A program made the translations under genes and the position numbers. DNA of 64,000 nucleotides from Saccharothrix saharensis. Lineage in GTDB: Bacteria; Actinomycetota; Actinomycetes; Mycobacteriales; Pseudonocardiaceae. Location of the stretch: positions 1,550,001-1,614,000 of the forward strand of contig NZ_VFPP01000001.1 in NCBI RefSeq assembly GCF_006716745.1. The letters run 5' to 3'. Of the stretch, positions 47,302-56,282 are shown one piece after another. The notes beneath the pieces were generated by a model. It was not told the DNA's origin, ran no database searches, and saw nothing but the letters and a program-made list of their open reading frames with translations. Position 1 is the first letter of the stretch; every line of letters begins with the position of its first letter.

Positions 47302-48084
47302 ATGATCGCCGTCGTGGAATCCGACGAGTTGGTGGTCGCCGTCGCGCAGCACGCGCCCGTGCCCGGTGACGTCGCGGAGAACGCGCGCCGCGCCGCCGCG
47401 GCGGTGGCCGACGCGGCGGGAGCGGACCTGCTGCTGTTCCCCCTGCTGTCGTTGACCGGCTACGACCTGCGCCGCCTGGCCGAGCGGGCGTCCTGGGCGA
47501 CCCCGGACGACCCGCGGCTGGACGTGGTGCGGGAGGCGAGTCGCGCCCACGGCGTCACGACCGTCGTCGGCGCCGCCTGGTCCGCGCCGGACGGCCGCCG
47601 GCTGCTGGCCTCGGTGGCGCTGCTCCCGGACGGCGGGGTCGAGGTGGCCGGCAAGCAGTACCTGAGCCGCGCCGAACGGGACCTGTTCGAACCGGGCGAG
47701 CCCGCGCCGCCGCTGGACGTGCGGGGCTGGCGGGTCGCGCTGGCCGTGTGCTTCGACGCGGCGGCACCCGAGCACGCCCTGGAGATGGCGCGGCGGGGCG
47801 CGGACGTCTACGCGGTGTCCGCGCTCTACACCGACGGCCAGGAACGGCGGCTGGACGTGCACCCGGCGGCCCGCGCGATGGACCACCGGATGTACGCGCT
47901 GGTGGCGAACCTCGCGGGCGCGGGGCCGGGGTGGCGCTCGTGCGGTGGCAGCGGGGTGTGGCACCCGGACGGACGACGGCTGGTCGAAGCGGGCACGGGC
48001 CCGCGGGTCGTGACGGCCCGGCTGGCGCGGGCCGAGCTGGAGCGGCTGCGCGCGGCCGACGCGGTGGCGGGGTACCGGGGGTAG
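47302..48084 (+). CDS. Carbon-nitrogen hydrolase (nitrilase superfamily), catalytic Glu replaced
   Basis: This 260-aa protein follows the nitrilase fold: VVAVAQHAPVPGDV, FPLLSLTGYDL, GKQYLSRAERDLFEPG and LAVCFDAAAPEHA. The catalytic triad is Glu-Lys-Cys; Lys (GKQ) and Cys (VCFD) are present, but FPE is FPL here, so the general base is missing. It may be inactive or have altered chemistry. The ATG at 47302 was chosen; an ORF start at 47242 has no better site. It is followed after 2 nt by an SDR gene, so the two form an operon. Confidence 0.8.
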   Translation: MIAVVESDELVVAVAQHAPVPGDVAENARRAAAAVADAAGADLLLFPLLSLTGYDLRRLAERASWATPDDPRLDVVREASRAHGVTTVVGAAWSAPDGRRLLASVALLPDGGVEVAGKQYLSRAERDLFEPGEPAPPLDVRGWRVALAVCFDAAAPEHALEMARRGADVYAVSALYTDGQERRLDVHPAARAMDHRMYALVANLAGAGPGWRSCGGSGVWHPDGRRLVEAGTGPRVVTARLARAELERLRAADAVAGYRG

Positions 48085-48086
48085 TC

Positions 48087-48914
48087 GTGGGCGTCCTGGA
48101 CGGCAAGGCCGTGATCGTGACCGGGGCCGGTCGCGGGCTGGGTGAGGCGTACGCGCGGCACGCGGCGGCGGAGGGCGCGCGGGTCGTGGTGAACGACGTC
48201 GAGGGCGCCGACCAGGTCGCGTCCTCGATCGTGGACGCGGGCGGCGAGGCGGTGGCGCACACCGGAACGGTGACCGATCCGGCGGTCGCGACAGAACTCG
48301 TGCAGCGGTGCGCGTCGGCGTTCGGGCGGGTCGACGGCTTGGTGAACAACGCGGGCATCACGCACTTCGGCGACCCGTGGGACGACGAGCCGGACGTGCT
48401 GCGCGCCGTGGTCGAGGTGAACGTGCTCGGCACGATGTACTGCGGCACGGCGGCGGCGAAGGTGATGCGCGGCGGGTCGATCGTGAACGTCGTGTCCGGC
48501 GCGATGCTGGGCCGCCCGAACGCGGCGGCCTACTCGGCGTCGAAGGGCGCGGTCGCCTCGCTGACCCTGTCGTGGGCCGGGGCGCTGGCCGCGCGCGACG
48601 TCCGGGTGAACGCCGTCGCGCCGCTCGCGTGGACCCCGATGATGGACCTCGACCCGCGCGCCGCCGCGATCAGCTCGCCCGAGCAGACCCCGGCCAGGAT
48701 GGCGCCCCTGGTCACGTACCTGCTCAGCGACCGTTCCGCGCACGTGACCAGCCAACTGATCCGCTTCCTGCCGGACAAGCTGCACGTGATCTCCCAGTAC
48801 GCGGTCAAGCAACCGGTGCTGACCCGCGAGTCGTGGGACGTGGACGCCCTCGCCGCCGCGTTCTCCTCGGACCTGGCCGCCGAACCGCCGAGCCCGGCCC
48901 GCTGGCAGGTCTGA
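48087..48914 (+). CDS. Short-chain dehydrogenase/reductase
   Basis: This 275-aa protein has the SDR motifs GAGRGLGEAYA (cofactor), NNAGITHF, NVVSGAML with the catalytic Ser, and YSASKGAVA with Tyr-x3-Lys. The C-terminal 60 residues depart from simple SDRs and resemble the extended tails of SDRs acting on CoA or steroid substrates, which is only a hint. GTG start with GGGGG six nt upstream. Confidence 0.88.
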   Translation: MGVLDGKAVIVTGAGRGLGEAYARHAAAEGARVVVNDVEGADQVASSIVDAGGEAVAHTGTVTDPAVATELVQRCASAFGRVDGLVNNAGITHFGDPWDDEPDVLRAVVEVNVLGTMYCGTAAAKVMRGGSIVNVVSGAMLGRPNAAAYSASKGAVASLTLSWAGALAARDVRVNAVAPLAWTPMMDLDPRAAAISSPEQTPARMAPLVTYLLSDRSAHVTSQLIRFLPDKLHVISQYAVKQPVLTRESWDVDALAAAFSSDLAAEPPSPARWQV

Positions 48915-49039
48915 CCGGGCGTTCCGCGCCGGACGGCCGGCTCCGCGGTCACCACGTGCCCAGCGCCGGACGGGCCGCTGGTCGTGTCCGCGACCCGGCG
49001 GGTGCACGCCGCTGACGCGAACCCCTGCCGGAGTGACCG

Positions 49040-49837
49040 CTACGCGGTGACGCGCTGGCGGCGCAGCGGCACGACCAGCGGCGTGTCGGTCTCCGGGTCG
49101 GCGATCACCCGGCACGGCAGGCCGAAGACGTCCTCCACCAGCTCCGCGGTGACGATGTCGGCCGGTCGGCCCTGCGCGACCACGCCCTCGCCGGGCTTCA
49201 TCGCGATCAGGTGGGTGGCGTAGCGGCACGCCTGGTTCAGGTCGTGCAGGACGGCGACGAGCGTGTGGTTGCCGTCCTCGTGCAGGTTCGCGCACAGGTC
49301 GAGCACCTCGACCTGGTGCGCGATGTCGAGGAACGTGGTCGGCTCGTCCAGCAGCAGGATCGACGTCTGCTGCGCCAGCACCATGGCCAGCCACACCCGT
49401 TGCCGCTGACCGCCCGACAGCTCGTCCACCAGCCGCTCGGCCAGGTCGTGCACGCCGGTCATCCGCATCGCGGCGGCGGTCACCTCCTCGTCCTCGACCG
49501 ACCACTGCCGCAGCAGCCGCTGGTGCGGGTACCGGCCGCGCGCCACCAGCTCGCCGACCGTGATGCCGCCGGGCGCGATGGACGTCTGGGGCAGCAGCCC
49601 CAGCCGGCGGGCGACCTCCTTCGACCGGTACGTCGAGATCGCCTCACCGTCGAGGTAGACGGCGCCCGCGCTGGGTTTGAGCATGCGCGCCAACGCCTTC
49701 AGCACGGTCGACTTCCCGCACGCGTTGGGACCCACGATGACGGTGAACGAGCCGTCCGGGATCTCGACGTCCAACCCGGACGCGACCACGCGCTCGTCGT
49801 AGGACAGCGTCAGGTCCGATCCCCGCAACCTCGTCAT
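49040..49837 (-). CDS. Iron-siderophore ABC transporter ATP-binding protein (FepC/FecE-like)
   Basis: This 265-aa protein has Walker A GPNACGKSTVLKAL, signature LSGGQRQRVWLAMVLAQ, Walker B LLLDEPTTFLD and the H-loop AVLHDLNQ. The pattern is that of FecE/FepC-type ATPases for ferric siderophores. Its ATG overlaps the upstream permease's stop (ATGA). Last gene of the operon; no substrate-binding lipoprotein is encoded here. Confidence 0.93.
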   Translation of the reverse strand: MTRLRGSDLTLSYDERVVASGLDVEIPDGSFTVIVGPNACGKSTVLKALARMLKPSAGAVYLDGEAISTYRSKEVARRLGLLPQTSIAPGGITVGELVARGRYPHQRLLRQWSVEDEEVTAAAMRMTGVHDLAERLVDELSGGQRQRVWLAMVLAQQTSILLLDEPTTFLDIAHQVEVLDLCANLHEDGNHTLVAVLHDLNQACRYATHLIAMKPGEGVVAQGRPADIVTAELVEDVFGLPCRVIADPETDTPLVVPLRRQRVTA

Positions 49838-50862
49838 GCCCTGCTCCCCTTCCGCCACTCGTGGGCCAGCAGCCACACCAGGTAGAGCCCGCCGATCGCG
49901 CCGGTGGCGATGCCCACCGGCAGCTGGGTCGTCGGGAACAGCCGCTGCACCGCCAGATCGCTCACGACCAGCAGCAGGCCGCCCATCAGCGCCGACGCGG
50001 CCAGACCGGGACCGGACGCGCCGGTGAGCCGGCGGGCGACCTGCGGCGCGGCCAGCGCCACGAAGCTGATCGGCCCGGCGGCGGCCGTGGCGACGGCGGC
50101 CAGGCCGACGCTCACCGCCAGCAGCGAAAGGCGGGTGCGCTCGGCGGGCACGCCCAGGCCGGTCGCCGCGCTGTCGCCCATCTCCAGCAGCGCCAGCCGG
50201 CGGCCGAGCGCCAACGCGCACGGCAGCAGCACGGCCAGCACCGCCGCGACGACCTGCGCCTGGTCCCAGCCCCGGTTGTTCAGGCCGCCGACCAGCCACG
50301 TCTGCGCGGCCAGCGCGCTCTCCAGGGTGGCCCGCGTGATCAGGTAGGAGTTGACCGCGAGCATCATGGCGCTCACGCCGATGCCGATGAGCACCAGCCG
50401 GAAGCCCTGCACGCCCTGCTTGAGCGCCAGCAGGTACACGGCGGTGGAGGTGAGCAGGCCCGCGACGGTCGCGCCGAGCGCGGTGGCCGCCATGCTGCCC
50501 TGCGCGAGCACGAGGACCGCGATCGCGCCGGTGGCCGCGCCCTGGGTGAAGCCGATGATGTCCGGGCTGGCCAACGGGTTGCGGGACAGGCTCTGCAGGA
50601 TCGCGCCGCTGAGCGCGAGCGCCGCGCCGACCAGCAGGCCGGTGATCAGCCGCGGCAGGCGCAGCGTGAAGATGACGAAGTCGGCGTAGCCGTCGCCCTG
50701 GCCGGCGAACGTGGCCAGCACCTCGCCGACGGTGAGCGGGAAGTCGCCGGTGACCATGGTGGCCACGGCGGCGACCGCGGTCAGCACGGCGATCGCCGCG
50801 CTCACGAGCAGGGCGCGTTCGCTGATCCGCAGCGAGACGGCGGGCGTGCGCACGGTCCTCAC
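49834..50862 (-). CDS. FecCD-family siderophore permease (second subunit)
   Basis: This 342-aa protein with about nine to ten membrane segments has the FecCD blocks RLPRLITGLLVGAALALSGA, LQSLSRNPLASPDIIGFTQG and AAAGPISFVALAAPQVARRL. GTG at 50862 overlaps the first permease's stop (GTGA); an upstream GTG at 50889 is possible but would overlap further. It pairs with the gene at 50859-51860. Confidence 0.93.
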   Translation of the reverse strand: MRTVRTPAVSLRISERALLVSAAIAVLTAVAAVATMVTGDFPLTVGEVLATFAGQGDGYADFVIFTLRLPRLITGLLVGAALALSGAILQSLSRNPLASPDIIGFTQGAATGAIAVLVLAQGSMAATALGATVAGLLTSTAVYLLALKQGVQGFRLVLIGIGVSAMMLAVNSYLITRATLESALAAQTWLVGGLNNRGWDQAQVVAAVLAVLLPCALALGRRLALLEMGDSAATGLGVPAERTRLSLLAVSVGLAAVATAAAGPISFVALAAPQVARRLTGASGPGLAASALMGGLLLVVSDLAVQRLFPTTQLPVGIATGAIGGLYLVWLLAHEWRKGSRA

Positions 50863-51860
50863 AGCGTGGCCAGCTTCCGCCGCCGGCACAGCGCGATGAA
50901 CACGGGGGCGCCGATGAACGCGGTGATGATGCCGACCTCCATCTCCTGCGGTGCGATGATCACCCGGCCGACGACGTCCGAGCCGAGCAGCAGGATCGGC
51001 GAGAGCACCGCCGAGTACGCCAGCACCCAGCGCTGGTCGCTGCCGCCGATCATGCGGGCCACGTGCGGCACGGTGAGGCCGACGAACGCGATCGGCCCGG
51101 CCGCCGCCGTCGCCGCGCCCGCCATGAGCGTGACGGCGAGGACGCCGAACGCGCGGGTGCGGTGGACGTTCGCGCCCAGCGCCCTGCCCGTGTGGTCGCC
51201 CAGCGCCAGCACGTTGAGGTTGCGGGCCAGCAGGAACGCGATCAGGATGCCGGGCAGCACGAACGGCGAGACCTGCCCGACCAGCTCGAAGTCACGGCCC
51301 GCCAGCGAGCCGACGTTCCAGAACCGGAACGAGTCGAACGTGTGCGTGAACAGCAGCAGGATCGCCGAGACGTAGGCGTACAGCACCGCGGTCAGCGCCG
51401 CGCCGCTGAGCACCAACCGGTCCGGCGTGGCCGCGCCGCGACCGGCCGCGCCCAGCACGTAGACGACGGTCGCCGTGCCCGCCGCGCCGAGCAGCGCGAA
51501 CCACACGTACCCGGTGGGACTGGTGATGCCGAAGAACGCGATGGCGGACACGATCGCCGCCGCCGCGCCCATGTTCACGCCGAGCAGGCCGGGGTCGGCG
51601 AGCGGGTTGCGGGTCAGCGCCTGCATCACCGCGCCGGACAGGCCGAGCGCCGCGCCGACCAGCAGGCCGAGCACGGCCCGGGGCACGCGGACATCGCGCA
51701 CGATGGCCGCGTCACCGGTGCCGTCGTCGGCCAGGAGCAGGGCGAAGGTGTCGGCGAACGGGATGCTCTTGGTGCCGATCCACAGGCTGAGCAGCACGAT
51801 CACGCCCAGCACGCCGATCGACACGAGCAGGCCGACCCCTCGCACCGCTTCGCGCGACAC
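50859..51860 (-). CDS. FecCD-family siderophore permease (first subunit)
   Basis: This 333-aa protein has VPRAVLGLLVGAALGLSGA, MQALTRNPLADPGLLGVNMG and AAAGPIAFVGLTVPHVARM, as in FecCD/BtuC-type permeases. The GTG at 51860 was chosen because GGGGAGG ends five nt before it; a GTG at 51866 is too close to that site. An iron box lies 18-36 nt upstream, so expression should fall when iron is plentiful. Confidence 0.92.
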   Translation of the reverse strand: MSREAVRGVGLLVSIGVLGVIVLLSLWIGTKSIPFADTFALLLADDGTGDAAIVRDVRVPRAVLGLLVGAALGLSGAVMQALTRNPLADPGLLGVNMGAAAAIVSAIAFFGITSPTGYVWFALLGAAGTATVVYVLGAAGRGAATPDRLVLSGAALTAVLYAYVSAILLLFTHTFDSFRFWNVGSLAGRDFELVGQVSPFVLPGILIAFLLARNLNVLALGDHTGRALGANVHRTRAFGVLAVTLMAGAATAAAGPIAFVGLTVPHVARMIGGSDQRWVLAYSAVLSPILLLGSDVVGRVIIAPQEMEVGIITAFIGAPVFIALCRRRKLATL

Positions 51861-51877
51861 CCGCACCTCCCCGGAAG

Positions 51878-51896
51878 TTTAGGTAAGGCTAACCGA
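51878..51896 (-). promoter_or_regulatory. IdeR/DmdR-type iron box
   Basis: TTTAGGTAAGGCTAACCGA matches the actinobacterial iron-box consensus TTAGGTTAGGCTAACCTAA closely (AGGT and GGCTAACC intact). It sits just before the siderophore permease operon, as expected for iron repression. Confidence 0.85.
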
Positions 51897-52226
51897 CACG
51901 GGGGCCGAGTCGATCGTCCGGCCGGGCCCGATGGCCGAGGCGGACCCGGGCGCACGGGCCGGCGTCGGGCGACCCGGCCGGTGCGGCGACACCGCGTCGC
52001 AGCGGCTCGGCTCCGACGAGGCGGTCCACGCGGAGTGACCGGAGACCGCCTCCGGTCGAGCCGGGCAGCACCGGTCCGGGCGGGATCGGCCGGGCTCGCG
52101 CCGCTTCGTGGGGCGTGGACGACGGTGGGGTGGCGATGCGACCCGGGCCGCGAGCGGCCATCGCCCCGCCCCGGTTCGCCCACCAGCACGTCGTGGTCGG
52201 CGGTGTCGGAGGAGGTCCGGTCCTGA
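51897..52226. other. Intergenic stretch between the iron-uptake operon and the HTH fusion gene
   Basis: 330 nt with no supportable gene or strong hairpin. It holds the far promoter region of the iron operon and the 3' flank of the next gene. Confidence 0.4.
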
Positions 52227-53228
52227 TCAGCCCGCGCCCGACTCGGGTGCCACCGCGCCGCAGTGCGGCCAGGCCGAGAAGTCGCGGGTGCGTTCCCAGG
52301 TGCGGCGGGCCAGGGCGATGTTGCGCTCGGGGTCCAGCGCGTCCCGCGGTGTCGCGGAGTACTGCCGCAGCAGACGGTCGGACAGCTGGAACACTCCCCA
52401 GTTGTCGGTGCCGTCGACGTTGGCCAGCACCCACAGCGGGTCCACCCCCGAGGCGCACCGGGCCACGGCCACCGCGCGGTCGGGCTCCTCGGGGAACACC
52501 TCGCGGATGCGCTCCTCGACCCGTTCGGCGGGCCAGCTGCGCAGCTCGGCCTTCTTGGCGTACAGGGCGCTCTTGGTGGCTTCGTCCGCCTCGCCCGTGG
52601 CGGGCAGCCCGCTCAGCACCTGGAAGCCGATGGTGCGCATCCGCGTGCGCGGGCCGAAGTTGTCGTCGATCGCCAGGACGCCGCCGATCTCGCGCAGGAG
52701 CGTCTGCAGCTCGTGGACGCACTCGCCGCTCTGGCCGATCCGCAGCACGTCGGGACAGCGATCGGACAGCAGCAGCGGCACGGTGGCAGGCGCGACCTGC
52801 CGCCGCGAGTCGACGAGCACCGCCACGAGCCCGACCACCAGCGCCACCGCGACGACCGCGGCGGCCTTCCACCACACCACCCGCCGTCGCACCACCGGCT
52901 CGACGGGCTCCGGGCCGTCCGTGGCGGACGCGGACGCGCTCACGGGCGCGACGGACGAGGTGCTCGGCGCTTTGGCCTCGCTGCGGCGCAGCTCGAGGAC
53001 CAGCCACAGCCGGCGCAACTGCGCCACCTCTTCGCGAGTCGCCCGACACGCGCGGGCGAAGCGCTCCACCACCCCGAAGTCCGCCGGCAGCGACTCCCCC
53101 GTGCAGTACCGGTGCAGCGCGGACCCGCTGACCCCCACCCGCCGTGCCAGATCCTGGTAGCTGCGTCCGGACCGCTCCTTCAATCCCCTGAGCCGCTCGG
53201 ACAGGTCGGTGCCGGGTTCACCGCCCAT
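52227..53228 (-). CDS. XRE helix-turn-helix / TM / PG-binding / lysozyme-like fusion
   Basis: This 333-aa protein has a cytoplasmic XRE-type HTH at about 10-65 (YQDLARRVGVSGSALHRYCTG), a charged linker, one membrane span at about 120-142 (AAAVVAVALVVGLVAVLV), an extracytoplasmic PG_binding_1-like domain at about 155-215 (CVHELQTLLREIGGVLAIDD, FGPRTR) and a C-terminal transglycosylase/lysozyme-like segment (VARCASGVDPLWVLANVD, NWGVFQLSDRLLRQY). Such an order would couple wall binding outside to DNA binding inside. ATG at 53228 with GGGAGGGG upstream. Divergent from a secreted PG-binding protein. Confidence 0.85.
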   Translation of the reverse strand: MGGEPGTDLSERLRGLKERSGRSYQDLARRVGVSGSALHRYCTGESLPADFGVVERFARACRATREEVAQLRRLWLVLELRRSEAKAPSTSSVAPVSASASATDGPEPVEPVVRRRVVWWKAAAVVAVALVVGLVAVLVDSRRQVAPATVPLLLSDRCPDVLRIGQSGECVHELQTLLREIGGVLAIDDNFGPRTRMRTIGFQVLSGLPATGEADEATKSALYAKKAELRSWPAERVEERIREVFPEEPDRAVAVARCASGVDPLWVLANVDGTDNWGVFQLSDRLLRQYSATPRDALDPERNIALARRTWERTRDFSAWPHCGAVAPESGAG

Positions 53229-53418
53229 GCCGCCCCTCCCTCCGATCCCACTATGGCAGAGAAGGCCGCCGAGTCGGGCGGCATCCCGCACCGCGTCCCA
53301 CCACCACGCCGTTGCCGCAGCTCGAAGCCTCGTCACATCCCACCGTCCCGCCGCCGTTGTCCGGCCCGACGGGTGATCGGAACAGTCCGCCACGTCCCAT
53401 GGCGAAAGGAGAACGACC

Positions 53419-53835
53419 GTGTCCGGAACACGCGCCTTGTTGATCGCCCTCGTCGTCACCGCGGCAGGCGTCACCGGGTTCACCGCACCCGCCGCGGCGG
53501 ACGCGCGGATGTCCTACTACTGCAACGACGAGGGCATGTGGTCCCCCGTCGCGTGGATCCCGATCCACCGCTCGGCCACGGTGTGGAGCGCCGACTGCCA
53601 CATGGGCGTCGGGGCCAACAGCAACGCCGTGCGCGCGCTCCAGCGAACCCTCCAGTACTGCTACCGGATCGCCCTGACGATCGACGGCGACTTCGGCGGC
53701 AACACCCGGAAGGCGCTGATGAGGGCGCAGGCGGTCGAGGGCATCCCCGCCGACGGCGAATACGGTCCGCAGACCCGCAGGGCGATCAAGCACTACCCGG
53801 TCAAGACGAGCGGGGACTGCAACCGCGTGCCGTGA
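53419..53835 (+). CDS. Secreted peptidoglycan-binding-domain protein
   Basis: This 138-aa protein has a signal peptide (LLIALVVTAAGVTGFTAPAAA) and a PG_binding_1 domain at about 70-130 (SNAVRALQRTLQYCYRIALT, IDGDFGGNTRKALMRAQ). Four cysteines suggest disulfides. No catalytic domain is present, so it may be a wall-bound cap or signal. GTG start with AAAGGAG. Its divergent neighbour carries a related PG-binding domain, suggesting a shared function. Confidence 0.87.
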   Translation: MSGTRALLIALVVTAAGVTGFTAPAAADARMSYYCNDEGMWSPVAWIPIHRSATVWSADCHMGVGANSNAVRALQRTLQYCYRIALTIDGDFGGNTRKALMRAQAVEGIPADGEYGPQTRRAIKHYPVKTSGDCNRVP

Positions 53836-53840
53836 GCACG

Positions 53841-53878
53841 TGCGGACCCTCGCCCGCTGTCCCGGGCGGGGGTCCGCA
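53841..53878 (+). terminator. Hairpin terminator
   Basis: Arms TGCGGACCCTCGCCCG and CGGGCGGGGGTCCGCA pair with one mismatch around a 6-nt loop, beginning 6 nt after the secreted protein's stop. Confidence 0.75.
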
Positions 53879-54060
53879 CCTCCCTGCCGTGCCGTCGGGC
53901 CTCTCGTGGTCCGCGTGGCACCTCACCGACCCGTGGCGCGCAGGCCGTCCCGGGATCGCGTCACCACGCGATCGGGCGATGGCGATGACAAGGTGGCCGG
54001 CCACCTGATCGTGCTAGGTTCGAGTGGCCGACGCACGTTGCGGGCGCGGGAGGAGCAGCG

Positions 54061-54522
54061 GTGGATCAGCCGAGCACCGCCGACGCGGGCAGGCTGAGCT
54101 ACGCGATCTTCACCCTGGCCCGGGCGCACCGCGGGTTCGCCGCCGCGCTGCTGCGCGACCTGGACCTGCACCCCGGCCAGGAGCTGCTGCTGATGCGGCT
54201 GCTCGACCGCGACGGGCAGACCCAGTCCGAACTGCTCGGCCGCGTCGGGCTGGACCACTCGACGGTGTCGAAGTCGTTGCGGCGCATGCAGGAGGCCGGG
54301 CTGCTGACCCGGGAGCCCAGCGAGCGCGACCGGCGGGTGCTGCACGTGTGGCTCACCGACAAGGGCCGGGCGATGCGGGAACCGCTGACCGACCTGTGGG
54401 CCACGCTCGAACGCGCCTGCACCGCCGGCCTGACCGCGGCCGAGATCGACGCCTTCACCCGGCTCGCCGGCGCGGTCGAACACGCGATCGCCCGTCGGGC
54501 ATCCGCTGAGGAGACATCGTGA
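54061..54522 (+). CDS. MarR-family transcriptional regulator
   Basis: This 153-aa winged-helix protein has LLMRLLDRDGQTQSELLGRV, a recognition helix in DHSTVSKSLRRMQEAGLLTR and a wing REPSERDRRVLHVWLTDKG. It should repress itself and the downstream reductase in response to a small ligand. GTG start. Its stop overlaps the reductase start (GTGA). Confidence 0.92.
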   Translation: MDQPSTADAGRLSYAIFTLARAHRGFAAALLRDLDLHPGQELLLMRLLDRDGQTQSELLGRVGLDHSTVSKSLRRMQEAGLLTREPSERDRRVLHVWLTDKGRAMREPLTDLWATLERACTAGLTAAEIDAFTRLAGAVEHAIARRASAEETS

Positions 54523-55427
54523 AAGCCGTTGTGCTCAACCGCTTCGGCGGCCCGGAAGAGCTGCGCCTGGACCAGGTCGACCGGCCCGAGCCCGGTCCCG
54601 GCCAGGTGCGCCTGCGGGTGCGGGCGGTCGGCGTGAACCCGTTCGACGCGAAGGTGCGCGAAGGCGCCATGGAGTCCGTCTTCACCACGCCGCTGCCCAC
54701 GATCCTCGGCATCGAGGTCGCGGGCGAGGTCGACGCGGTCGGCCCGGACGTCACCGGGCTGTCGATCGGCGACGAGGTCCTCGGCTGGTCCGACACCGGC
54801 GCGTACGCCGAGCACGCGTTGGCCACCACGGTCGCGCGCAAGCCCGCGGGGCTGTCGTGGGAGCACGCCGTGACGCTGCCCGTGGCCGTCGAGACCACCG
54901 ACCGGGCGCTGCGCCTGCTGGGCGTCAAGGCGGGCGAGACGCTGCTGGTCAACGGCGCGGCGGGCGGTGTGGGCACGATGGCCGTGCAGCTCGGCGTGCT
55001 GGCCGGGCTGCGGGTCGTCGGCACCGCCGGACCGGCCAACCAGGAGCACGTCGCCGCCCTCGGCGCCACGCCGACGACGTACGGTGACGGCCTGGTCGAG
55101 CGGGTGCGCGCGGTGGCGCCGGACGGGGTCGACGCGGTGTTCGACGTGGCGGGCAAGGGCGTGCTGCCGGCCGCGATCGAGCTGCGCGGCGGCACGGACC
55201 GCATCGTCACGATCGCCGACGCCCCGGCCGCCGCCGAGCTGGGCGTGGTGTTCACCGGCGGCCCGCAGGAGCGGTCGGCCGAACGCCTGGCCGAGCTGGC
55301 GGAGCTGGCCGCGAAGGGCGAGCTGCTGACCACCGTGGCCGCGACGTTCCCACTGACCGAGGTCGCCGAGGCGCACCGCCTGGTCGCCGGGGGCCACGGG
55401 CGCGGCAAGGTCGTGCTGACCGCATGA
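54519..55427 (+). CDS. Zinc-independent quinone oxidoreductase (zeta-crystallin-like)
   Basis: This 302-aa MDR-superfamily protein has GVNPFDAKVREGAM near the start, a GIEVAGEVDAVGPDV entry strand and the NADPH-binding motif GAAGGVGTMAVQ. The catalytic zinc ligands of alcohol dehydrogenases are absent. It likely reduces quinones or electrophilic enones with NADPH. It is coupled to the MarR gene, a common detoxification pair. Confidence 0.9.
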   Translation: MKAVVLNRFGGPEELRLDQVDRPEPGPGQVRLRVRAVGVNPFDAKVREGAMESVFTTPLPTILGIEVAGEVDAVGPDVTGLSIGDEVLGWSDTGAYAEHALATTVARKPAGLSWEHAVTLPVAVETTDRALRLLGVKAGETLLVNGAAGGVGTMAVQLGVLAGLRVVGTAGPANQEHVAALGATPTTYGDGLVERVRAVAPDGVDAVFDVAGKGVLPAAIELRGGTDRIVTIADAPAAAELGVVFTGGPQERSAERLAELAELAAKGELLTTVAATFPLTEVAEAHRLVAGGHGRGKVVLTA

Positions 55428-55463
55428 GCCCGCCGTCCGCCGTCGGGCCCGACCGCCCTCGGT

Positions 55464-56195
55464 CTACTGCCCGGCTCCGCTGTCCGGGCGTGACGGCGTC
55501 GCGGTGATGCGGACCCATCCGTCGGTCGGGTCGACGGCTTCGACGTCGAAACCGTCGGGCCAGGACGCCGGCACCGGCTCGCCCAACCCGGACGGGCCCG
55601 CCGGGACCGCGTAGCACACCGCCTGGTCGACCAGCCGCGCGGCGAGCAGCCGGTGCGACAGGTCAGGACGACAGGCGGCCGGCACGAAGCGCGTCCCGCC
55701 CGCGTGCAGCGTCTTCAGCAGGTGGTCGAGGTCTTCCGTGACGGTGGTGGCGGTCAGCGTGAAGGCGGCCCGGTGCCGGCGGACCAGGGCCCGGCTCGGC
55801 GAGGTGATCCGCCCGTGCCGGTCGGTCCCGTACAGCCAGGTGCCGTGGGGGCGCCCGAGCGCCGGCGCGTGCGACCAGGGCCGCAGCACCTGCCGGACGG
55901 TGTCGGCCGGCACGTTCACCTCGACGTCCACCCCGGCGGCGCGCGGCCTGGCGCGCCGCCTCCCGCCTGCGAGGTCGGGTCCGCCGGGCCGATGACGACC
56001 CGGGCGATGCCCGCGTCGAGGACTGCGTGGCGGCACGGCGGCGTCAGGCCGTGGTGGTTGCCCGGTTCGAGGGTCACCACCGCGGTGCCGCCCCTGGCAC
56101 GGTCGTCCGCCGCGGTCCAGGACGACGCAGCCGACCGGTGGGTTCGGGCTCGTCCCACCCAGGCCGAAGGTCGACAGGACGACCGCACGGCGCAT
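55464..56195 (-). pseudogene. Decayed RibD-like deaminase/reductase gene
   Basis: RibD pieces can be read across at least two frames. From an ATG near 56195 comes [20 protein letters not shown] with [11 protein letters not shown] shifted frame gives [20 protein letters not shown], in which the first zinc Cys of the normal PCNHHG is Gly, and [17 protein letters not shown]. The first frame then resumes with [19 protein letters not shown] and a reductase-like part (TWLYGTDRHGRITSPSRALV). Frame shifts and loss of the zinc ligand imply an inactive pyrimidine deaminase. The intact relative in toxoflavin pathways is ToxE. Confidence 0.7.
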
Positions 56196-56282
56196 GGCGC
56201 TCACCTCGATCTCGGACGCCACCGTCACCGACTCCCTCCGCCGTTCGCCCTCGCGCGGCGCCGACCGCGTCCGCCGCCTGCG

